From the NCBI RefSeq assembly GCF_014117215.1, contig NZ_JACGXS010000007.1:62001-126000 (forward strand): a stretch of DNA of 64,000 bases, read 5' to 3'. Positions 41,685 to 50,010 of this stretch are shown here, piece after piece (within the stretch, counting starts at the first letter, position 1; every line of letters starts with the position of its first letter). Origin of the DNA: Stenotrophomonas tumulicola. GTDB lineage: Bacteria; Pseudomonadota; Gammaproteobacteria; Xanthomonadales; Xanthomonadaceae. The translations under genes and the position numbers were made by a program. Under the pieces are notes generated by a model. It was not told the origin of the DNA. It saw only the letters and a program-made list of their open reading frames with translations, and ran no database searches.

Positions 41685-42743
41685 ATGGATTCCTTGACCC
41701 AGATCGTTCTCGGCGGTGCCGTTGCGGCCGCCATCGCCCCGCCCGGCCATCGCCGCGCGGCCCTGTTGGCTGGCGCCGGCCTGGGCACCTTGCCCGATCT
41801 GGATGCGCTGTGGTTGGGCCTGCGGGCAGCCGATCCGGTGGCGCTGATGACCGAACACCGCAGTTTCAGCCATTCCCTGCTGGTGCTGCCGTGGGTGGCT
41901 GCGGCGATCTGGTGGCTGTTCAAGCGTTTCGGCCATGGCCGCGTGGCGCAGGCTCCGCAGCGCTGGTTCTGGGCAATCCAGCTTGCCCTGGTCACCCACC
42001 CCCTGCTGGATGCGATGACGGTCTATGGCACCCAGTTATGGTGGCCGCTGCAGCCCCCGCCGACGATGGGCTCGAACATCTTCATCATCGACCCGCTGTA
42101 CACCGTATGGCTGCTGCTGGGCTGCGTGCTGGCGTGGTTCGGCCGCAGCAGGCCGTGGGCCGGCAAGGCGCTGGCAGTGGCACTGGTGGCCAGCAGCGGC
42201 TACCTGGGCTGGAGCCTGCTGGCCAAGGCACAGGTGGACCGCGCCGCGCAGCAGGGCCTTGCGGCAATGGGGCTGGGCGACGCGCCACGCTTCTCGGTGC
42301 CGATGCCCTTCACCACGCTGCTGTGGCGGGTGGTGGCGATGACGCCCAGCGGCTACGTGGTGGCCGACCGTTCGCTGGTTGCCGATACCGGGCCGATGCG
42401 CTTCGAAGGTTTTGCCTCCAACGTACAGGCCATGCGTGAGGCCGGGGATATTCCCGCCGTGCAGCGGCTGCAATGGTTCAACCGTGGCTTCATGCGCGCC
42501 CGGGTGGTCGATGGCCGACTGGTGCTGAGCGACCTGCGCATGGGGCTGGAGCCGGACTACACCTTCAGTTTCGTGGTGGCCGAGCAACACGATGGGCACT
42601 GGCGTGGCATCGTGCCCGAGCAGCTGCGCAGCGATTACAGCAGCCCGGCCGCGCGCGCGGATGTCGGCCGTCGGCTGGGCCTGATGTGGGACCGGATCTG
42701 GGAAGAGCCAACGGCGACGCCGGCCACTGCAACGCCACGGTAG
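41685..42743 (+). CDS. Membrane-bound metal-dependent hydrolase (YdjM/DUF457 family)
   Basis: A 352-residue membrane protein. The N-terminal part has the family pattern of conserved acids and histidines (GTLPDLDA, TEHRSFSHS with His58 and His63, THPLLDAMTVYG), followed by hydrophobic segments to about 180 and a C-terminal soluble domain of unknown role. A TAGCAT box (41673-41678) lies six bases before the ATG, so the mRNA may be leaderless. Its stop codon TAG is the TAG of a following REP (GTAG). Confidence 0.82.
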   Translation: MDSLTQIVLGGAVAAAIAPPGHRRAALLAGAGLGTLPDLDALWLGLRAADPVALMTEHRSFSHSLLVLPWVAAAIWWLFKRFGHGRVAQAPQRWFWAIQLALVTHPLLDAMTVYGTQLWWPLQPPPTMGSNIFIIDPLYTVWLLLGCVLAWFGRSRPWAGKALAVALVASSGYLGWSLLAKAQVDRAAQQGLAAMGLGDAPRFSVPMPFTTLLWRVVAMTPSGYVVADRSLVADTGPMRFEGFASNVQAMREAGDIPAVQRLQWFNRGFMRARVVDGRLVLSDLRMGLEPDYTFSFVVAEQHDGHWRGIVPEQLRSDYSSPAARADVGRRLGLMWDRIWEEPTATPATATPR

Positions 42744-42773
42744 CGCCTTTCGCCGGGCATGGCCCGGCGTTAC
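42740..42773. repeat. Inverted REP pair that supplies a stop codon
   Basis: GTAGCGCC at 42740 is a truncated forward element facing a reverse element CGCCGGGCATGGCCCGGCG (42751-42769) followed by TTAC. The TAG at 42741-42743 ends the upstream hydrolase gene. The convergent methyltransferase gene ends 22 bases further. Confidence 0.75.
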
Positions 42774-42794
42774 GGATGGCACCACGCCAGCCGG

Positions 42795-43622
42795 TCAGTA
42801 GACCGTCGCGCGCGCCTGCACGAACGAGAAGAAGAACACCGCGTTGGGGTCGTTCTGCACCTGGCGGAATTCACGGCGCATGCCCTCCACGGTGTCCTCG
42901 TCCACCGTGCCGGCCTGCAGCAGCTGCTCGGCAGCGGACAGCAGCAACTGTTCCCAGAACGCGATCATGGTCTTGCGTCGCGCCGGTTCACGGTTGTCCA
43001 GGTGGATGGTCTTGATTTCGGTGTGGACATCGCGGAAGCCACCGGCCAGCAACAGGTTGCCCAGCTTGGCGCCGACGAACGGGTCGCCACCGTGGTCGTA
43101 CTGGAAATCGTTGAAGGCCATCCAGTAGCGCCAGATATGTGGCGAGTAGGGATCAAGCAGGAAGGAGGCATTCATCACTTCGGTGATGTAGACCGGCGCG
43201 CCCGGGGACAACACGCGGCGCACCTCGCTCAGCACGCGCGCGGGCGAAGGCACGTGCTCCAGTACCCAGCACAGGAAGGCGGCATCGAAGGTGCGTGCCT
43301 CGAACGGCAGGTCGCCGGCGTCGGCCTGCAGCAGGGTATAGCGGTCGCCGCACCATGGAGTCTGTTCCAGGTTGGCGCGCGCGGTATCCAGCTGGGCCTG
43401 GCTCAGGTCCACGCCGGTCACATGCAGGTCCGGGAATCGACGCAGCAGGATTCCGGTCTGTGCCCCCACGCCGCTGCCTACTTCCAGCAGGCGTCGTGCA
43501 CCGCTGTAGTCGATCTGGCCGAAGATGGCCGATTCCAGCAGGCGCGCCTGGGTCATCAACCGCTGTTGTTCGGTGCCGGAGAAGCCGTGCAGGTACGTGG
43601 GGGAGGAAATCGGTGGGGTCAT
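42795..43622 (-). CDS. SAM-dependent class I methyltransferase
   Basis: A 275-residue class I methyltransferase. Motif I is LEVGSGVGAQTG, followed by GVDLSQAQL, LQADAGDLPF and the post-motif FLCWVLEHVPSP. The target is not evident. The ATG at 43622 is preferred; the longer frame to 43724 passes through a REP element and is rejected. Ten bases separate it from the dusB stop, so they are probably co-transcribed. Confidence 0.82.
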   Translation of the reverse strand: MTPPISSPTYLHGFSGTEQQRLMTQARLLESAIFGQIDYSGARRLLEVGSGVGAQTGILLRRFPDLHVTGVDLSQAQLDTARANLEQTPWCGDRYTLLQADAGDLPFEARTFDAAFLCWVLEHVPSPARVLSEVRRVLSPGAPVYITEVMNASFLLDPYSPHIWRYWMAFNDFQYDHGGDPFVGAKLGNLLLAGGFRDVHTEIKTIHLDNREPARRKTMIAFWEQLLLSAAEQLLQAGTVDEDTVEGMRREFRQVQNDPNAVFFFSFVQARATVY

Positions 43623-43632
43623 GGGCGTGGCT

Positions 43633-44685
43633 TCATGGGTGTAGCGCCGGGCCATGCCCGGCGGATGCAAAAGCGGCCAGGCATGGCTCGACTTCGCGAA
43701 AGGGCGTCGCAGGTTCGTCGGCAATGAGCTGGTCGAAATAATCCGCGGTCAGCGCGAGCTGGCTGGCCGGATCCTCGGCCCGGTTGACCACCGCGCGGAA
43801 GGCTGCGTTTTCCGGCCGGTCCCTGGCGTACCAGCCAAGGTGCTTGCGCGCGATCCGCACGCCCTGTGGCTCGCCGTAGAAATCGTGCAGCGCATGCAGG
43901 TGGCCGAGCAGGATGTCGCGCACTTCGGCCAGTGATGGGGGTGGCAGCAGCTCGCCGGTAGCCAGGTAGTGCGCCACCTCGCGGAAGATCCATGGCCGCC
44001 CCTGCGCCGCGCGGCCGATCATCACCGCATCCGCGCCGGTCCGGGCCAGGACCTGTGCAGCCTTCTGCGGCGAGTCGATGTCACCGTTGGCGATGACGGG
44101 GATGCGCAGCGCTGCCTTGATCGCGGCGATGGTTTCGTATTCGGCCTGGCCGGTGTAGTGCTGGTCGCGGGTGCGGCCATGCACGGCCAGCGCGGCAATG
44201 CCGCTGTCTTCGGCGATGTGCGCGATCCGTGGCCCGTTGCGGTGGTCGCAGTCCCAGCCGGTGCGGATCTTCAGGGTAACCGGCACCGCCACGGCGTCGA
44301 CCACCGCCGTCAGGATCCTTGCCACCAGGTCTTCATCGCGCATCAGCGCCGAGCCGGCCCAGGCGTTGCAGACCTTCTTGGCCGGACAGCCCATGTTGAT
44401 GTCGATGATCTGCGCGCCGTGGTCAACGTTGTAACGTGCCGCCTCGGCCAACTGCTGCGGCTCGGTCCCGGCGATCTGCACGCTGATCGGAGCGGGTTCG
44501 CCAGCGTGGTCCATGCGATGGAGCGACTTGCGCGTGTTCCAGAAGCGTGGATCGCTGATCGTCATTTCCGACGCAGCCAGCCCGGCGCCCAGCCGTTTGC
44601 ACAGCAGGCGGAATGGCTTGTCGGTCACGCCGGCCATGGGAGCCAGCACGACGTTCGGGGCGATGGAGAAGGAGCCGATCTGCAT
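43633..44685 (-). CDS. dusB: tRNA-dihydrouridine synthase DusB
   Basis: Flavoenzyme that reduces uridine 17 in tRNA D-loops. The 350-residue product starts MQIGSFSIAPNVVLAPMAGV and has the active-site Cys100 in NMGCPAKKV, then AGSALM, IRTGWD and RPWIFRE. The last codons (about 13 residues, AFASAGHGPALHP) are encoded by a GTAG REP element, so the C-terminus is REP-derived. In many proteobacteria fis follows dusB; here a methyltransferase does. Confidence 0.9.
   Translation of the reverse strand: MQIGSFSIAPNVVLAPMAGVTDKPFRLLCKRLGAGLAASEMTISDPRFWNTRKSLHRMDHAGEPAPISVQIAGTEPQQLAEAARYNVDHGAQIIDINMGCPAKKVCNAWAGSALMRDEDLVARILTAVVDAVAVPVTLKIRTGWDCDHRNGPRIAHIAEDSGIAALAVHGRTRDQHYTGQAEYETIAAIKAALRIPVIANGDIDSPQKAAQVLARTGADAVMIGRAAQGRPWIFREVAHYLATGELLPPPSLAEVRDILLGHLHALHDFYGEPQGVRIARKHLGWYARDRPENAAFRAVVNRAEDPASQLALTADYFDQLIADEPATPFREVEPCLAAFASAGHGPALHP
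43641..43663 (+). repeat. GTAG REP inside the dusB 3' end
   Basis: GTAGCGCCGGGCCATGCC followed by CGGCG. It overlaps the last codons of dusB on the opposite strand and lies just upstream of the methyltransferase start. Confidence 0.8.
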
Positions 44686-44849
44686 GCGGCCATTGTAGTG
44701 CCGGTGCAGTGGGGCGACGGCACCGGAAAGGGGGGTGTTCAGGCCCATCCGGATGGGGCTCATGCCGTACGGGAATCAGCAGATGCTTGACGGTTGCTTC
44801 CGTCGGCCCCAGATGCGGGCCACGCTGGGCGGCTCGGTACACGCCCGCG

Positions 44850-44910
44850 GTAGCGCCGGGCCACACCCGGCGATAGTACGGGAAACCCGCCGGGCATGGC
44901 CCGGCGTTGC
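44850..44910. repeat. Inverted REP pair between dusB and rbsK
   Basis: Forward copy GTAGCGCCGGGCCACACC at 44850-44872 (loop changed) and reverse copy CGCCGGGCATGGCCCGGCG at 44888-44906. It begins eight bases from the rbsK stop and may end the nupC-rbsK mRNA. Confidence 0.8.
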
Positions 44911-44918
44911 CGGCCAGG

Positions 44919-45878
44919 TCAGGCCGGCTGGTCGTCCGGGGTGAAGTGCGGCATCGCCACGGCGGCGCCTTCCTTTTCGGTCGAACGGCCGGCGAACTGG
45001 TTGGCGAAACGCACGTGGCGCGCGAAGGGGGCGTCCGGCGAGTGCGCGATGGAGGCCACCAATGCGCCGTTGAAGGCATCACCGGCACCGGTGGTGTCGA
45101 TTGCCTGCACCTGTTCGGCACCAATGCGGTAATACGGCTGGGCATCGCCGCGCAGGGTGTCTTCATCATGGGACACGAACACGCCCACCGCACCCAGCGT
45201 CACCACCACCGTGCCGCTGCCCACCAGCTTGCGGCACAGTGCATGCAGGCTGGCACCGTCCAGTGCCGCCACGTCGTTGGGATCGATGCGCTCGCCGACA
45301 TGGCGGTTGAGCAGTGCGGCGAATTCGGTTTCGTTCGGGGTGATCACGTCGGCCAGCTTCAACAGGCTGATGCTGGAGGGCGCGTCGGCCGGCGCCGCAT
45401 TGAGCACGGTGATGACCCCGGCTTCGCGGGCCAGGCCCAGTGCGGCTTCGATCGTGTCCACCGGCGATTCCAGCTGTACCAGCACCACCTTGGCCGCGGC
45501 CAGCAGCGCCTGCTGGCCCTGCACGAAGCCAATGCTCAGCGCGGCATTGGCACCCGGGCCGATGACGATGGTGTTGCGACCGCGTGCGTCCACATAGATG
45601 CCGCCGGTGCCGGTCGGCTCGCTGCAGGCTTCGGCGGTCAGGGTGAATCCATCCTGTGCCGCCAGCCCGCGGGCCATCGCACCGCCCGCATCGTCGCCCA
45701 GGGCGCAGACAAAGGTCGTATCGGCACCGGCACGACGCGCAGCGACGGCCTGGTTGAAGCCCTTGCCCCCCGGCCCGGTGCTGTAGCGACCGGCAATGGT
45801 CGCACCCGGCGCGGGAAGGACCTCGCACCGCCACACATGATCGACATTGAAGGAACCGACGACGACGACATTGCTCAT
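44919..45878 (-). CDS. rbsK: Ribokinase
   Basis: A PfkB-family sugar kinase of 319 residues. Seen are the N-terminal VVGSFNVDHVWRCEVLPAPG, GPGGKGFNQAVAARRAG and the C-terminal anion hole DTTGAGDAFNGAL with catalytic Asp. Phosphorylates ribose at O5. It follows nupC by 41 bases on the same strand, which suggests that ribose from imported nucleosides is its substrate. Confidence 0.88.
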   Translation of the reverse strand: MSNVVVVGSFNVDHVWRCEVLPAPGATIAGRYSTGPGGKGFNQAVAARRAGADTTFVCALGDDAGGAMARGLAAQDGFTLTAEACSEPTGTGGIYVDARGRNTIVIGPGANAALSIGFVQGQQALLAAAKVVLVQLESPVDTIEAALGLAREAGVITVLNAAPADAPSSISLLKLADVITPNETEFAALLNRHVGERIDPNDVAALDGASLHALCRKLVGSGTVVVTLGAVGVFVSHDEDTLRGDAQPYYRIGAEQVQAIDTTGAGDAFNGALVASIAHSPDAPFARHVRFANQFAGRSTEKEGAAVAMPHFTPDDQPA

Positions 45879-45919
45879 AGGAAAACTTTTCTCAGTGAAG
45901 CGCGGTGAAACCAAGGGTA

Positions 45920-47218
45920 TCAACTGAAGTGGGTCAGCACGCCGGCGATGGTGGCCGTCATGAAGGTAGCGATGGTACCGCCCAGCACGGCGCGCAGGCC
46001 GAACTTGGCCAGATCGTGGCGACGTTCCGGGGCCAGGCCACCGATACCGCCGATCTGGATCGCGATGGAGCTGAAGTTGGCGAAGCCGCACAGTGCGTAG
46101 GTGGCGATCAACCGCCCCTCGTCGGACAGCGTCACGCCGTCCACCTGCCCGGTGACGATGCGCGACAGCTCGCTATAGGCGACGAACTCGTTGATCACCA
46201 CCTTCTGGCCGATCAGCGAGCCGACCGTGGTGGCATCCGCCCACGGCGTACCGATGACCCAGGCGATCGGCGCCAGCACGTAGCCGAAGATGGTAGACAG
46301 GTCGGTCGGGCGGCCCAGTGCGGCCGACAGTCCGGTGACATCGCCCAGCCAGGTGAGCGGGGCATTGATCAGGGCGATCAGGGCAATGAAGGCCAGCAGC
46401 ATGGCACCAATGTTCAGGGCCAGCTTCAGGCCGTCGCCAGCACCGGCTGCGGCTGCATCGATGATGTTGCTGGAGGTTTTTTCGACCTCCATCTTCACCG
46501 TGCCGCGGGTCAGCGGGGTGCCGGTTTCCGGGATCAGCAGCTTGGCCACCACCAGCGTCGCCGGCGCAGCCATGATGCTGGCCGCCAGCAGGTGCTTGGC
46601 ATAGAAGGCCTGCTGCAGCGGATCGTTGCCGCCGAGCATGCCGACATAGGCGGCCAGCACGCCACCGGCGATATGGGCCATGCCGCCGATCATCATCGTG
46701 ATCAGTTCGGACTGGGTCATCCTGGCGATGTAGGGGCGCACGGTCAGCGGTGCTTCGGTCTGGCCGATGAATACGCTGGCGCAGACGCTGGTGGTCTCCG
46801 CGCCGGAGACACGCATCACCTTGGTGATCGCCAGGGCCATCACCCGTACGATCGCCTGCATGACGTTCAGGTGGTACAGCACCCCCATCAGCGCCGAGAA
46901 GAAGATGATGGTCGGCAATACCTGGAAGGCAAAGATGAAGCCGTAGTTATCCACGTTCATCAGCGAGCCGAAGATGAAGGACGAACCTTCATTGACGAAG
47001 CTCAGCACTTTCACGAAGCCCTTGCCCAGTGCATCGAATACATCGCGGCCACCGGGTACCAGCAGCACCACCGCCGCAAAGGCGATCTGCAGGATGATGC
47101 CGGTGACGACCAGTTTCCAGTCCACCGCGCGCTTGTTGTTGGAGAACAACCAGGCAATGCCAACGAGCACTGCCAACCCGAACAGGCCGAAGCCGATCCT
47201 GCCCAAACCTTCGACCAT
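45920..47218 (-). CDS. nupC: Concentrative nucleoside transporter (NupC family)
   Basis: A 432-residue inner-membrane symporter of the CNT family. Motifs include FVFGSL-like FIFGSLMN, GQTEAPLTVRPY, NEFVAYSEL and the C-terminal GFANFSSIAIQIGG. About ten membrane segments. The start at 47218 (MVEGLGRIG) is preferred over an open extension to 47281. With rbsK it forms a nucleoside uptake and salvage operon. Confidence 0.92.
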   Translation of the reverse strand: MVEGLGRIGFGLFGLAVLVGIAWLFSNNKRAVDWKLVVTGIILQIAFAAVVLLVPGGRDVFDALGKGFVKVLSFVNEGSSFIFGSLMNVDNYGFIFAFQVLPTIIFFSALMGVLYHLNVMQAIVRVMALAITKVMRVSGAETTSVCASVFIGQTEAPLTVRPYIARMTQSELITMMIGGMAHIAGGVLAAYVGMLGGNDPLQQAFYAKHLLAASIMAAPATLVVAKLLIPETGTPLTRGTVKMEVEKTSSNIIDAAAAGAGDGLKLALNIGAMLLAFIALIALINAPLTWLGDVTGLSAALGRPTDLSTIFGYVLAPIAWVIGTPWADATTVGSLIGQKVVINEFVAYSELSRIVTGQVDGVTLSDEGRLIATYALCGFANFSSIAIQIGGIGGLAPERRHDLAKFGLRAVLGGTIATFMTATIAGVLTHFS

Positions 47219-47409
47219 GTTGAATCCCCTGAGGGCACCGCGAAAAACGGGAAGCCTAGTGCAGGGCAGGGGCCGGGGCAAGGAAAAGCGCGCTGTACGA
47301 TGCGATCAGCGTCGATCCGGCCTGTAATGGCAAGGGCTCGCGGCAGACGCAGATAGGTAGAATGAATGCCTTTCCGGGCCCGACTGCGGGCCTGCCGCTG
47401 GAGTTTTCC

Positions 47410-48381
47410 ATGCTTTATCGTCGCCTCGGCTGTTCCGGACTGAAGCTTTCGGCGTTGTCTTTCGGCGCCTGGGTCACTTTTGGCGACCAGATCGCCCGGG
47501 ACCAGGCGCGCGACCTGATTGCCGCCGCCTGGGATCACGGCATCAATTTCTTCGACAACGCCGAGGGCTATGCCAACGGCCGCGCCGAGCAGGTGATGGG
47601 CGATGTGATTGCCGACCTGCGCCTGCCGCGCGATGGGTTCTGTGTCTCCAGCAAGGTGTTCTTCGGCAGTGCCGCCGATCCGGGCCCCACCCAGCGCGGG
47701 CTGTCGCGCAAGCATGTCACCGATGCCTGCCACGCCGCCCTGAAGCGCTTGCGGGTGGACTACCTTGACCTTTATTACTGCCATCGCCCCGACCTGGACA
47801 CGCCGATCGCCGAGACCGTGCAGGCCATGGATGCCTTGGTACGGCAGGGCAAGGTGCTCTATTGGGGCACCTCGGAGTGGTCTGCGGTGCAGATCCAGGA
47901 AGCGGTGGACATCGCCCGCCGGCACAACCTGCAGGCCCCGACGATGGAACAGCCGCAATACAACCTGCTGCACCGCGAGCGGGTGCAGCGCGAATATGCG
48001 CCGCTGTACGCCGATGCGGGCCTGGGGCTGACCACGTTCTCGCCGCTGGCGTCTGGCCTGCTGACAGGGAAATACAATGACGGCTTCCCGGCAGGATCGC
48101 GCCTGGGCCGCGACGACATGGGCTGGTTGCAGGACATCGTGATGGGGGCCGATGGTCCGGCGCGGATGGCACAGGTGCGCCGCTTCACCGAACTGGCCGC
48201 CGCGCTGGGGCAGGCACCTGCGACCCTGGCCATTGCCTGGTGCCTGCGCAATCCGAATGTTTCCAGCGTGATCCTGGGTGCCAGCCGGGTAGAGCAGTTG
48301 CTGCAGAACCTGCAGGCGCTGGAGCTGCTGGCATCACTGGAAGAGGATGCCTGGGCGCGGGTGGAAGCGGTCTTCGGCTGA
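47410..48381 (+). CDS. Aldo/keto reductase (Kv-beta-like)
   Basis: A 323-residue NADPH-dependent oxidoreductase with the AKR tetrad: Asp and Tyr in FFDNAEGYANG, Lys in VSSKVFF and His in YYCHRPD. The C-terminal cofactor motif SSVILGASRVEQL is present. The pattern is closest to Kv-beta/YghZ-type members (MLYRRLGCSGLKLSALSFG). GGAG lies shortly before the ATG at 47410. Physiological substrate unknown. Confidence 0.87.
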   Translation: MLYRRLGCSGLKLSALSFGAWVTFGDQIARDQARDLIAAAWDHGINFFDNAEGYANGRAEQVMGDVIADLRLPRDGFCVSSKVFFGSAADPGPTQRGLSRKHVTDACHAALKRLRVDYLDLYYCHRPDLDTPIAETVQAMDALVRQGKVLYWGTSEWSAVQIQEAVDIARRHNLQAPTMEQPQYNLLHRERVQREYAPLYADAGLGLTTFSPLASGLLTGKYNDGFPAGSRLGRDDMGWLQDIVMGADGPARMAQVRRFTELAAALGQAPATLAIAWCLRNPNVSSVILGASRVEQLLQNLQALELLASLEEDAWARVEAVFG

Positions 48382-48543
48382 AGCCAAAGTGGCGCCGGGC
48401 CCTGCTCCGTGGGCGTTTGCGCCCGCCGTGCATGGCCCGCTGCCACGGACTCGCAGGGCGGCGCTGCGCCGACCTTCATTTATAAAATCTATCGAAATTG
48501 TGAACTCGATCATCAATCCGATCAATCAATTTGAGAATGGGTG

Positions 48544-48571
48544 TTGATTGCGAACTGAGAATCGTTATCAT
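48544..48571 (+). promoter_or_regulatory. hemP promoter overlapped by a Fur box
   Basis: TTGATT (48544-48549) and TATCAT (48566-48571) are spaced by 16 bases. TGAGAATCGTTATCA at 48556-48570 matches the Fur 7-1-7 dyad (TGATAAT-N-ATTATCA) with few changes. It covers the spacer and -10, so iron-loaded Fur should repress the gene. The upstream 80 bases are strikingly A/T-rich. Confidence 0.75.
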
Positions 48572-48601
48572 TTGAGTCGCCCCTCGCATCGAGTCCAGAC
48601 G

Positions 48602-48796
48602 ATGAATGCTCAAGCTGTGCTACTGCGCCCCGAAACCCTGACCCTCCGCGACCGTCCGGTCCGTGCCGTGCCCGCCGAGGAAGTGATCGACAGCGAAGCC
48701 CTGCTGAAAGGGCGCCGCGAGATTCTGATCCAGCATGGCGACCGCTTCTATCGGTTGCGCCATACCAGCAACGACAAGCTGATCCTGACCAAGTAA
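48602..48796 (+). CDS. hemP: Hemin uptake protein HemP
   Basis: A 64-residue protein of the HemP/HmuP family, which is needed for expression of haem uptake genes in several proteobacteria. The conserved end is seen: LLKGRREILIQHGDRFYRLR then NDKLILTK. The start at 48602 (MNAQAVLLRP) lies about 30 bases after the predicted transcription start; an in-frame ATG-like extension upstream overlaps the promoter. Under a Fur box, and followed by a gene found with hemP in related genomes. Confidence 0.88.
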   Translation: MNAQAVLLRPETLTLRDRPVRAVPAEEVIDSEALLKGRREILIQHGDRFYRLRHTSNDKLILTK

Positions 48797-48969
48797 ACGG
48801 GTCGGTCGCCTCCCTCCCCGATGCCATCCGCGTTGTCGCGGCTTGGCATCGCCACGGGCGACCGCCCACCTGTCTCTCTCCCCCTCGGTCTTCCGCCCAT
48901 GGCCCGCGTGGCGATGGCGGCGGCCGGGGGCTCCTTCCTCGGTCAGCCCGGCCACCTTGAGGTGATCCC

Positions 48970-49524
48970 ATGAGCAGAGCCTTGTCCGCAGTACGTGCTT
49001 CATTGCCGCGCATCATGCCGCTGCAGGCGCGCATGAACCGGCCTTCGGCAACCGAGCTGGCATCGCTGGGCACCGTGCTGTGCCTCTATCGCGCCGACAG
49101 CAACGAACTGGCCGGCTGGCAGGACGCTGTCGCTGCCCACGCCTGCCAGGGCCTGGACAGCGAAGGCGTACGCGAGAGCCTGTGCTTCACCGACGCACGC
49201 GGCCGGTGCTGCTGGCGCCTATACCTGTTGCCGGATAGTGACTTCCTGGCCTGGGACCGACTTGTCGGCGGACTGGCCGTGCGCGCGGTAGGAACCGATG
49301 ACGCCAGTGTCGGTGAGCGGCTGTGGCGACGGCTTGCCGGCAACCTCGGCGGACAACGCTGGCGCATGTGTGCCATGCAGTTGCACGCGGTCGAACAGGG
49401 CAGCGGGCTGGCGGCCAGCCTGGCCCCGTTGTCGTCGTTGGGGCATGCCACCGCACGGCGGATTGCGCGGCTTGAAGGTGCGGAAGGCAGTTCCGAACCC
49501 GGCCGCCTGGCCCTGCATGCCTGA
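48970..49524 (+). CDS. HemP-linked protein, possible haem utilisation factor
   Basis: A 184-residue protein with no clear signal peptide. Only the middle looks distinctive (ESLCFTDARGRCCWRLYLLP then DSDFLAWDRL). I cannot assign a family; such proteins are sometimes labelled hemin transport proteins because of their place behind hemP. GAGGTGAT precedes the ATG. The 173-bp gap after hemP has no terminator, so both may share the Fur-controlled promoter. Confidence 0.6.
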   Translation: MSRALSAVRASLPRIMPLQARMNRPSATELASLGTVLCLYRADSNELAGWQDAVAAHACQGLDSEGVRESLCFTDARGRCCWRLYLLPDSDFLAWDRLVGGLAVRAVGTDDASVGERLWRRLAGNLGGQRWRMCAMQLHAVEQGSGLAASLAPLSSLGHATARRIARLEGAEGSSEPGRLALHA

Positions 49525-49535
49525 GCCATCCGGTG

Positions 49536-49575
49536 GCAGCGGGCGCATGCGGGCATGCCCCGCTGCGCCCGCTGC
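49536..49575. repeat. Long inverted repeat between convergent genes
   Basis: GCAGCGGGCGCA (49536-49547) pairs perfectly with TGCGCCCGCTGC (49564-49575), with a further GC-rich dyad inside. It abuts the stop codon of the following minus-strand gene. No T run follows on either side, so it is a hairpin but not a standard terminator. Confidence 0.6.
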
Positions 49576-49913
49576 TATTCCTTGAACATCAGGAACGCGG
49601 CGACCACGATCAGCGCGAACGCCGCCCAATGGTTCCACTTCAATGGCTGGTCCAGGTAGAACGCGGAAAAAACCGCGAACACCACCAGCGTGATCACTTC
49701 CTGCATGCCTTTGAGCTGCGGTGCGGAGTACACCGCGCTGCCCAGCCGGTTGCCCGGCACCTGCAGGCAGTATTCGAAGAAGGCGATGCCCCAGCTGACC
49801 AGGATCACGGTCATCAGCGGGGCACTCTTGAACTTCAGATGCCCGTACCAGGCGAACGTCATGAAGATGTTGCTGCCAAGCAGCAGCAACACGGGATAGA
49901 TGTACTGGGCCAT
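49575..49913 (-). CDS. DMT-family small membrane protein (DUF486)
   Basis: A 112-residue protein with four hydrophobic segments, of the DUF486 group related to drug/metabolite transporters (NIFMTFAWYGHLKF, WGIAFFEYCLQVPGNR, LKGMQEVITLVVFAVFS). Substrate unknown; probably works as an oligomer like other small DMT proteins. It stands alone between convergent and divergent neighbours. Confidence 0.85.
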   Translation of the reverse strand: MAQYIYPVLLLLGSNIFMTFAWYGHLKFKSAPLMTVILVSWGIAFFEYCLQVPGNRLGSAVYSAPQLKGMQEVITLVVFAVFSAFYLDQPLKWNHWAAFALIVVAAFLMFKE

Positions 49914-50010
49914 GTCGGGAACGCCGGGGAAGTCGGCGGATTATGCGCCCCTGGCGTGCGCGGCAGGTCAACGCCTGTAGGCTGATGCCGCGCTGGTTTG
50001 CCGGTGCGGC

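Noticed and set aside
49536..49575. Inverted repeat considered as a convergent terminator
   Set aside because: A strong stem but no T run on either strand; kept only as an inverted repeat.
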